In this document: positions 55,981-64,000 of the stretch, in pieces | Layout: every line of letters begins with the position of its first letter | Position numbering within the stretch: position 1 is the stretch's first letter | Assembly (NCBI GenBank): GCA_019279435.1 | Contig: JAAALK010000081.1 | Coordinates: forward strand, 25,198,457-25,262,456 | DNA from: Zizania palustris | Taxonomy: Eukaryota > Streptophyta > Magnoliopsida > Poales > Poaceae | Length of the DNA: 64,000 nt | Reading direction: 5' to 3' | Translations under genes and position numbers: made by a program | The notes under the pieces: model-generated | What the model was told of the DNA's origin: nothing | What the model saw: the letters and a program-made list of their open reading frames with translations, nothing else | The model's database searches: none

Positions 55981-57226
55981 AGTGCCCTTAAACAAAAAAC
56001 AAAAAATTAAATGCGACGAATATTTGTGTCTGGGTGAATTTTTTTGGGGGATTGCAAAATTTGGGTGAAGCGTGTCCGTTAGATGCGGTGATCCGACGGC
56101 GCGTCGTGATGTGAGTAATTTTCCTGTTAATTTCTTGTGTGTAATTATAATTTTTACGGTTTATCAATATATTATTAATGTGTCAATTATCAATGGGATC
56201 ACCACAGTCACTAACAGTAGTGTATGTAATTTTTAAACATTATAGTAGCATGTGAATAATTTTTCCCTTTTTTTCAATGCCACCAGCCCAACTTTGGACA
56301 CTGTTGAAATGCTGCGGGTACACCCGGAGTGTACACGTGGAGGAGAAATTTCATCTTATCCATTTGATGCCTAAGTTGGCAATTCAACATAAAATCAAAT
56401 CTTCTTGTTTCATGATTTGATTTTTTTGTAGGGCCCAATATGAATGTTACTAGAATGTTTTATATGATATGTACATCTCTGTCACATGTGCATATTGTGG
56501 CTGACAAAAAAATGTAATGAAACTATTGGTTGCAAACTAATGAAACTACGTGACAAATCTAATTTCAACATTAGTTGTTGCTTACATTGGTATTTGTAAA
56601 AACCATAACAAAGGCCACAGTAAAATCTAATTTTGATCTTATGATTGAATGATTGATCGATCTATTTAGGTGAAACATTGTTTTTGTGGGACAGATATAC
56701 AATTGTTATTTGTTAGCATATTTTGTGTGTGGTGTTTATTGATGGGTATGGGTACCCGATAGATATATTTTACCCGCATGGGTATGGATTTGGGGGAGAA
56801 ATGGTACCCGTATGTATATATAGGTTATCCGACCGGGAGATTTTTTTCTAACGGGTATGGGTTTGAGATAGTCAAACCCGATGGGTATAGACCCATTGCC
56901 ATCTTTATAGAGCATTGATTAAGGGCATTTAGTTGGATAATATAGTTTTTATTTTGTAATAAAAATAAAAATCTAAACTATTTTATTATATTATACAAAT
57001 GCCAGATTCAGCCTGGATCCTGGAGTTGGAGCTATACCAAACAGGCCCTACATCCACAAGCCAAAAATTATATGAAAAATCACTTTTACAAGGTATTCAT
57101 GACCCAAGAAATCCTAGATTCATCCTCACTAATTAATCAAACCCAAACGTTTGGATAATCCACAACTCAAAAGGGAGAGCAGATAAAGGCAGGAGCTGGC
57201 TAGCTTGCATGGTGCATGTGAGGAAC
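55981..57226. other. Intergenic upstream of the bZIP gene
   Basis: Contains repeat family C copy 3 (56112-56270, inverted) and a run of GGGTATGGGTACCC-like units (about 56745-56885). A worn element relative of 45268-45475 lies at about 56925-57050. No gene. Confidence 0.5.
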
Positions 57227-57392
57227 CAGGGGCGGAGCCAAACTATCGCTTGGGGGTTCCCAGGAACCCCCGTGCAAAAATTTTTTAAGCTATTATTCAT
57301 ATTTTTCACCTTTTGTGCACCCCCTCAGATATAATATGGTGTACCGCTTAAAGCTGTGCACCTCCATCAATTTTACTCTAGCTCCGCCACTG
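57227..57392. mobile_element. hAT-type MITE, perfect 8-bp target duplication
   Basis: 166 bases, CAGGGGCGGAGCC to GCTCCGCCACTG, flanked by TGAGGAAC at 57219-57226 and 57393-57400. Same family as 7666-7801. Confidence 0.92.
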
Positions 57393-58746
57393 TGAGGAAC
57401 CAACAGCTCAACATGATCAATGGCCTTCTTTATGCAGTAATCGTATTGGGTAGTGGGCGCGACGAGCGAGCGCAACACAACAACTAATGCCAACGGCAGG
57501 ACAGCTCAGGCGTGCGATGCACCACCATTCGTGCTGTTTGCCTTTTATTTTAATAAGCTCTCGTCTCTACTAGATATTTAGAATGATCGAGTAATCGAAC
57601 ACGATAATAGAAACGTAGCGGACTCTAATAAGGTTTTTATCCGTGACTAAACAGGTAATCGGATAGAATTGTCGTATCACAAATGATGGAACATAACATA
57701 TTATATGTCAATGTCTATGTCTAGTTGGAATAGCTCTTCTCAGGTTTTTTTTTGGAACAGATGATTTAAGAAATATTGGAATAAAAAAATGTAGGATTGG
57801 AATACCCTATACACATAAACACTATAAGAATTTAATAAAACACGAGAATTTTGAAAATGATGTGTTTAGATGGATCATATGAATTTGTACTAAGAGAAAG
57901 ATACAAAGAAAGAAAATGTATTGGACTTCTAATTTTGCATGGAATGGGGTGGAGGAAAAAAATCCATAGGAATTTTTGAAGCTTCAATCCTATGTTCCAA
58001 ACAACCAAGACGGGAAAAATTCCAACAGATTTGATTACTTTAAAAATCCTACAAAATTCCTTCGATCAAAATGAGCCATTAAATCTCTCCAACGTGATCA
58101 TCTCTTTGGCTGGCCTGATTGGGTGAAGAACCAAAAAGAAGCTCATGTTGCCAACAAAAAGGACGGGGGTCGACATAACCCTAGAAAAATGCTGCCATGA
58201 TTGATGTACGTATGATGCATGAACAATTATCGGATATGCTGCAATATTTTAGCTTTTTAGAATAAATAAATAGCATATAGTTATTTCTGTTATCTTAAAC
58301 TTGGACGAATATTATGGCATATATATATTGTGGATGGGTGGTGTATAATTTGTTTTCAGAAAATCAAAGTAGCAGTTCAACTGTGTGTTTTCAGATACAA
58401 AACAGAGGGTTTGGATGTGGGCTGGGTGCAGATAACTGGCAGCTGCTGATTGGAAGGTTTGGTATATATTAATTTCCTGCCTCTGAAATTATATGATTTA
58501 TGAGCTATGAATTATGAGAAGAGTGGATTTTGGAAACAGTATTGATGGCTTTTGGTGACCCTACACTCTTGCCTTTTGGGGTGACCTTAGCTGTGGCCAA
58601 CTGAGGTAGCAGTAGGCTGGCAGATCATGGTTTCAGGTGTAAAAGTTAACAGTTTTATTACCCTATTTGTACATTTTAATAAACTCTCTGACAATATTTA
58701 TGCCTCACAATGATGCACCTCTGTTTTTCTTACCCATTAAGGTAAG
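57393..58746. other. Intergenic, no gene seen
   Basis: No exon recognised. 57840-58080 has TTTGTAC / TAAAAATCCTACAAAATTCC blocks typical of a worn TIR element. Confidence 0.4.
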
Positions 58747-59068
58747 GTTGGGTTTGGTTCCATGGACTAAAGTTTAGTTCTTGTCATGTTAGATGTTTGG
58801 ACATTAATTTGAAGGACTAAATGTGAACTAATTATGAAAATAATTATAAAATCATAGAATTATTCGTGAAACGAATATATTAAGCCTAATTAATCCATGA
58901 TTAGCAAATGTTTACCGTAGCATCATATTATCAAATTATGACGTAATTAAGCTAATTAGATTCGTAAATGGGTTTTGTAAATAGTTTACATTTAATACTC
59001 TAAAATAACATCTAAACATTCGATGAGACAGGGGCTAAATTTTTGTCCTTATAACCAAACCGGGCCTA
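58747..59068. mobile_element. MITE family B, copy 5
   Basis: Best-preserved termini of the family: GGGTTTGGTTCCATGGACTA and ACCAAACCGGGCC. Internal CATGATTAGCAAATGTTTAC and CTAAACATTCGATGAGACAG. Confidence 0.78.
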
Positions 59069-59695
59069 AGTTTTATGGCGCAACTATTAACTATTTTTTG
59101 CGCTTTTTTAATGGATATAGAAAATGTTTAGTATCAACTCTAATGGTGATGGATAGTAAAAAGGTTAGATGAAATGCTAGTTATCTAGTAGTGTATAGAA
59201 TCCCCGATGCTGCCATGAGATATCATCAAGTGCATAATTACTGGAGGTAAACCTAACTATGGGGTATATATTGTTGTTGTTGGCTAATTGCTAGAATCCT
59301 GGCCAAAAAAATGTATATATATTATATGTTTGAAACCTGTTCAGATCTGTTTGGTTTACAGGTTTTGTGTGGTGTATAGTAGCTCTAACTTCAGCATCAA
59401 GTTGTATGCGTTATGAATTGATTTGAATTTCTAAGTAAATTGTTTTGATAATCTACTTAAAAAGTTAAAGCTCCTCTAATTCCTCCACATATCACCCATC
59501 CCAATACTTTTAGTAAATATAAGCATATACTTGGTTTTTCCTCATAATAATTTATCAACTACATCCACAAACAAGCAGCTAGGCATGCACTAAAATACAA
59601 TACATGGAAACATATCTTATATAGAAGAGAGTTATTCGGTCCAACGAATTATTTTTGAGAATGAACAACAAAACTAAACAAGTATCAAATGGATC
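59069..59695. other. 3' flank of the neprosin gene
   Basis: About 59545-59695 is duplicated at 63530-63694 next to the second neprosin copy (shared ATCTTATATAGAAGAGAG and GAATTATTTTTGAGAATGAA). No other gene. Confidence 0.5.
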
Positions 59696-61348
59696 TTATT
59701 CGGTGCAACCACCTGGTCCGCCATAATAAAACATGTGATCCATAAATATGCTAGTTTGATAGCATCTAATGTGAGTCGAAACCGCAGAAATACTAGCAGT
59801 CCAAGGGGGGAGATAGCTTTGCCCATCTTTATCAATGAACTGCACGTCTTGTACAGAAGCTGAGCCTTTTTCAGGCCATCGTCCGTTGCCCATTGGTGGA
59901 CTCGAATCTCCACGGTAGGATACAGTAACTCCACCCCATGCTATTAGGTTTACATGATCCATGCTGTAGTTAAAAAGACTACTTGGCCAATACCCAACCG
60001 GGTTAAGATTGTTGATGTCATGCCCGAAGTATACCCACCAATCGCCATCATCTTTATTCTACAGTAAAATTCGGAAAAGAAAGAAGAATTTGTTAGTACA
60101 AATGTACAAGTATTTATCTCTTTTTATCTATTGGTTTTCATTAGATTATTTGGTCTGTGTGGCTGTTTAGGAACCCTACCTTAAATATCTTCAACGAGAT
60201 TTTAGTTTGTCCGCCGCTATGATCTAGAATATCGCCGGGAGTAATAGGAGCCCCGTTTACTGGTACAAACCCTATGCAATCCAAGTTAGAGCAACCGGTT
60301 GATTTCTCTCCATCAATCTGCCATCCAAATTAGAAGAATATGTCAGGCACTTTTTAAACACTTACATTGTTAATTAAAAAAGAAATTGATTCCTACCGTC
60401 CAGTGTACGTAAAAATGTGTTTTGCTATCCTGGTATGTTTTTTTCATCAATCTGCAAAACAAATAAGTTTGTGAGATCTGATCACTAACAGGAGTTCCTT
60501 ACGCTAAAAACAAAGACAAATTATAATTACCTCCCATCCAGATACAACACCAATTGTTACGCCCTTTTGTACCCAAATTTGAGCACCAATTGATGTTCCG
60601 TTCTTTGTATTTGGAAATTCGTAATAATCAAAAGTGCCCATGGCACCACCATATCCATCCTTAGGGGCCGTCATTGTTTCATACGCTGCATACTACTCCC
60701 TCCGGTACACAAAAACATGTCGTTTTAGGTTTGTATCAAGAGTGTGTTAAAACACGTCATTTGCATTTTATTGTGCATTTTGGACAACTATACCCCTCAA
60801 GTAGTACTATTTTTTTTGTTTTTCGTGCTACGTTTACTCCTGCACTATATTTAATAGGGGCAAACATGGAAAGTACACACTAATTAATTGCTCCTTGGTA
60901 TGTGAAATCATGTCCAAAACGACTTGTTTTTGTGTACCGGAGGGAGTACAATAATAACAAATATGGTTAAGTGATACTCTATGTTACTATGCCACCTATA
61001 GATGTTAAACTTTTTTTTGACATTAGTTAACCCAATGATGAAGATATTTAATGTCAATCATTGGACTTGTACTTAAAACTCGAGGAATCAAATTATGAGG
61101 TTTTCTTCAATACACACTTTAATGATCAACTAAATCAAATGACTTTTTATGAACATAAACTTGGGATTGTTAGGACCTACTTTACTTACATGTTTTATTT
61201 GATTGGGATCCAATCGATTTGAAGATGCCATAGTTGCCATCTCGTCATTATGTTTGGGCGGAAGAAGCCTATGCAAGGATGATGTTGTGCCTACACAATT
61301 CAATGAAATCACAAGCGCCAGTAGAAAAAGAGTGAAATCTGGTAGCAT
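59696..61348 (-). pseudogene. Neprosin (DUF239) gene copy, likely non-functional
   Basis: Minus-strand exons: 61190-61348 (signal peptide LFLLALVISLNCVG), 60531-60692 (YAAYETMTAPKDGYGG, IGAQIWVQKG), 60397-60451, 60180-60317 (GEKSTGCSNLDCIGFV) and 59696-60058 (DWWVYFGHDINN, WGGVTVSYRGD, then FYYGGPGGCTE and stop). This is the neprosin fold, a secreted glutamic peptidase-like family with many members in grasses. The activation-peptide exons usually following exon 1 are not seen. Exons 1-2, 3-4 and 4-5 join in frame. Exon 2 (phase 0) to exon 3 does not: exon 3 reads as LMKKTYQDSKTHFYVHW only in another frame, and phase 0 meets TAG. A Stowaway sits in the exon 2 acceptor. I infer a decaying copy; a missed splice site could rescue it. 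Confidence 0.72.
60696..60946. mobile_element. Stowaway MITE inserted at a 3' splice site
   Basis: 251 bases with near-perfect ends CTCCCTCCGGTACACAAAAA and TTTTTGTGTACCGGAGGGAG, flanked by TA at 60694-60695 and 60947-60948. On the minus strand the empty site would read TTGTTATTATTGTAG|TATGCAGCG, so the target TA is the TA of the acceptor TAG for neprosin exon 2. Confidence 0.93.
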
Positions 61349-63005
61349 TTTTTTTCAAAGGATTGTGATTTCCTTTGTGATGATGTTCGTTCAACACACA
61401 CATATAAATAGAAGATTGGTAGGAAGGCATGCTTTGCTAGAAATAAATTGTCATTATGAGAATTAATTGTATATCATGTATACTCAATTTTGTCATTTAT
61501 TGAAAAGAGACATTTATTGGTGTCTCTAGTAGATGTAGATTGTGCGTCTACATTTATTGTCCCTGTTATTAATGTTGTTCGTCCCAATTTTATTCGAATG
61601 TCTACCACCAAGCTGTTAATTGAATTTAATTCATCTACCTTACTATATAATTGATGAGTTGTTGTCACAGCCCTGAATAATCATCTAATCAATCTCAACC
61701 CTTTATTTTTTAATCAAATCTCAACCCTCAATTAACTGTAACCTAATATAACCTAATAATTCTCGTCCCCATTTTTTCTCTCCTCTCCTCTCCTCCCCAT
61801 CACCACACCCTCCCCCGCAGCTAGCAGTGCCGCTCCCTTAGCAGCCATCAAACGGCTTGCCCTGGCTGCTGCCTCCCTGAACAACGCCCTTGTTCGTCTA
61901 CTCCGACGCCTCCGTCCCCTGCGAGCACACTCGCGCCCGCTAGCTACCGGTAACCTGTCACACCGACAGACTCATCTAATGGCATGCCAAGAAGTGATGA
62001 AGAGCTGGAGCTAGACCGCGGGAAGGAGTGTAAAATAGAGGAGCGCGAGAAATCAGTGTCAGACAAGAATGAACGCTAAAAAAGTGTTTGGCGTGTTGTC
62101 TTGAGGAAGGCGTATTTCTGTAAAGTAGAAACATATTGGTGGGACTCTATTTGTAGTATGAGGAACAGAGCTTGGAAGCCAAGCAAGTAACAGAATTATG
62201 ATCAACCACTCCCTCCTCTATTGTGTTCTCTGGCGAATTTGGCTTGTCCCGATCTCGATGCTGAGGAGAGTGATCGCTGGTGAGCTCATTACAATATGGT
62301 ATCGAATCAAGGACTGCACCGCGGTACAAGTTTGAAACCCCTTGCACAAACTCTCTGTGGATCGGTAAAATTCATGTGGCAAGGTTTGCGATTACTTTCG
62401 GGTGATTGCTGCAATTCCTTGTTTGGTTCGATCCGCTCGGAGCCAAGAATTCAACATGGCAAGGCAAAGTGCTCAAGTTCAACAAATAGTTGAGGCTCTG
62501 GATGCGATGGAAGCCAAGGTGTTGGTGGCGGTGCTAGCTGCTAAATTGGACAGCATGGAGACGGCAGTTGGCGTTGTCGCTCCACTTGATTTTTTCTTGC
62601 TTCATCTTCTAGAGCACAGTTTAGGACCCTCTGAGCGATCCCTGGGAACCGCGTCAGTGCGAATGATGGAAAAAGTGTTTTTTCCAAACTGCTCGCTTTG
62701 GCAGCCACGACGCTTCGGTACGGGAAACTGTCGGGAGAAAAGTTAGAAGTAACCTTCCTCGGCGCCTTTTGAAGTAGTACTCCATCTTTTGCTCCCTTCT
62801 TCTTCCGATCTCTTGGCTCCTCACAAAGGTTCTCGGCACTGCAACTGTGCAGTTTGCTACCGCAAAGCCCGACAGTTGTTCAGTCTGAAACTTTTGGCGA
62901 GAGCCTCCAGGACTTCAATGGCGGCAAACACTCCTTAGATTATGCTCAAGAATCATTTGGTTCGCTGGATATTCCTAAACGAGATATGTACATTCCATCC
63001 AGTTA
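61349..63005. other. Intergenic with a possible degenerate retrotransposon
   Basis: About 61665-62290 could be a worn LTR (starting GTTGTCACAGCCC), followed at 62296 by TGGTATCGAATCAAGG, close to the TGGTATCAGAGC initiator-Met tRNA primer site, and then a short open frame (62402-62746) with heptad-like MARQSAQVQQIVEALDAMEA. Evidence is weak: no protease, integrase or RT motif follows. The rest is unassigned. Confidence 0.3.
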
Positions 63006-63478
63006 GCTGTTTGGTTAGAGGGCGAAGATAGATGGGATGACCACTAAGAAAAATATTCCTTCAATATGCTGCATGGAGGGATTCAAGAAATTTTTCTGGG
63101 TGAGCTCATTCAATATTGGATGAGATGATGTGTCATCTCTTGATTGGTTATTACACATTTAATTTTTTATTTATAAATATTCAAATGATTTTTACTCCTA
63201 AATTATTTATCCAATTAATGATCTAATTACATCATTGTATTGATTATAATTTAATCTATAAAATAAGATCTCATATGATTATATTTTTGTTAAAAAATAT
63301 ATTTTACAAGTGGGTCCCACTAAATTTAAGCTTATCGCATCCAAGTTATATACATCTAACCAAATAAAAAATTATCTCGTCGCATCCATCCAACCAAACA
63401 CTTCAAATGTATCATCGCATCCATAAATCCATGGATGAGATCATCCTATCCATCCTCGCCCCAAACCAAAAAGACCCT
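63006..63478. mobile_element. MITE, inverted relative of 4448-4940
   Basis: Starts GCTGTTTGGTTAGAGGGCG and ends CGAGG-complement CCTCGCCCCAAACC plus AAAAAGACCC. Its reverse complement follows 4448-4940 over nearly the full length. It separates the two neprosin copies. Confidence 0.72.
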
Positions 63479-64000
63479 AAGAGGCAAGGGGATTGATACT
63501 GAGAAAGATTTCTTGGATATGCATATGTTTTATGTTTCCTTGTAATAATTTATTAACTACTGATACAAACCAGAATGTAGGAATGCACTGAAATAAAATA
63601 CATGGAAACACATCTTATATAGAAGAGAGTTATTCGGTCCAACGAATTATTTTTGAGAATGAACAACAAAACTAAACAAAGTATCAAATGGATCTTATTC
63701 GGTGCAACCACCTGGTCCGCCATAATAAAACATGTGATCCATAAATATGCTAGTTTGATAGCATCTCTTGTGAGATGCAGATGCAAAAATACTAGCAGGC
63801 CAAGGGGGGAGATAGCCCTGTCCATTGAGCCTTTTTCTGGCCATTGCCCATCGGAGGACTAAAATCTCCACGGTGGGATATGGCACTTCCACCCCACTCT
63901 ATAAATGTGGCATGATCAAAGCCGTTGAAAAGGCTACTTGGCCAATACCCAACCGGATTGAGATTGTTGATGTCATGCCCAAAGTGCAGCCACCAATCTC
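63479..64000 (-). pseudogene. Second neprosin (DUF239) copy, last exon only, cut by window end
   Basis: Minus strand from the window edge down to TAA at 63695-63697. The edge reads DWWLHFGHDINNLNPVGYWP like the 59.7-kb copy, and the C-terminus FMDHMFYYGGPGGCTE is identical. Relative to that copy, about 7 bases are missing after ATGGGCAATGG (near 63850) and about 34 more just downstream, so the frame is broken. The 3' flank (63530-63694) is also duplicated. Upstream exons lie outside the window. Confidence 0.82.

Noticed and set aside
62296..62746. A definite LTR retrotransposon call
   Set aside because: Only a worn primer-site-like string and a short coiled-coil-like frame; no paired LTRs or pol motifs seen.
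1..64000. tRNA, rRNA and known conserved microRNA genes
   Set aside because: I looked for tRNA box motifs and common mature miRNA strings by eye and saw none; not an exhaustive scan.

Overview
This is plant nuclear DNA from a grass, most likely Oryza or a close relative. The genes have introns, exons are GC-rich and intergenic DNA is AT-rich. Small TIR elements (Tourist, Stowaway, hAT and Mutator-like MITEs) are very dense. The Aux/IAA protein resembles what I recall of rice IAA27, and that gene plus a bZIP and serpins recall rice chromosome 11. The chromosome assignment is inference.

Layout. 0-3 kb: two-exon serpin (+) with a long-TIR element in its intron and a non-canonical reactive-centre hinge. 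3-9.8 kb: intergenic DNA full of MITEs, one of them nested, and tandem repeats. 9.8-12.2 kb: intronless CRINKLY4-related receptor-like kinase (+). 12.2-18 kb: intergenic repeats. 18,016-24,306: a 6.3-kb CACTA transposon with perfect 16-bp TIRs and an ATA target duplication. It carries foldback subterminal arrays, an antisense ferredoxin-nitrite reductase fragment with its intron, a long inverted repeat, a TNP2 relic without its catalytic core, and a ten-exon Ptta/En/Spm (TnpA-like) gene. 24-29 kb: MITEs. 29.2-33.8 kb: Aux/IAA gene (-), four exons, with a pentanucleotide microsatellite at its 3' end. 34-47 kb: gene-poor and repeat-rich. 47.0-50.1 kb: seven-exon LON-domain protein (+). 53.0-55.3 kb: At1g58110-type bZIP gene (-) with an apparent one-base frameshift before the basic region. 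57-64 kb: MITEs and two neprosin/DUF239 copies (-). One has a Stowaway inserted in a 3' splice site. The other is deleted and frameshifted and runs off the window end.

The host genes do not form a pathway; they are ordinary neighbours (protease-inhibitor fold, receptor kinase, auxin repressor, LON domain, bZIP, neprosin). The main story is transposon activity: at least eight recurring small families, three nested MITE pairs, gene capture by CACTA, and damage to exons and splice sites. Exon boundaries were placed by hand from GT-AG sites, reading-frame phase and recalled family sequences. No alignment or database search was run.
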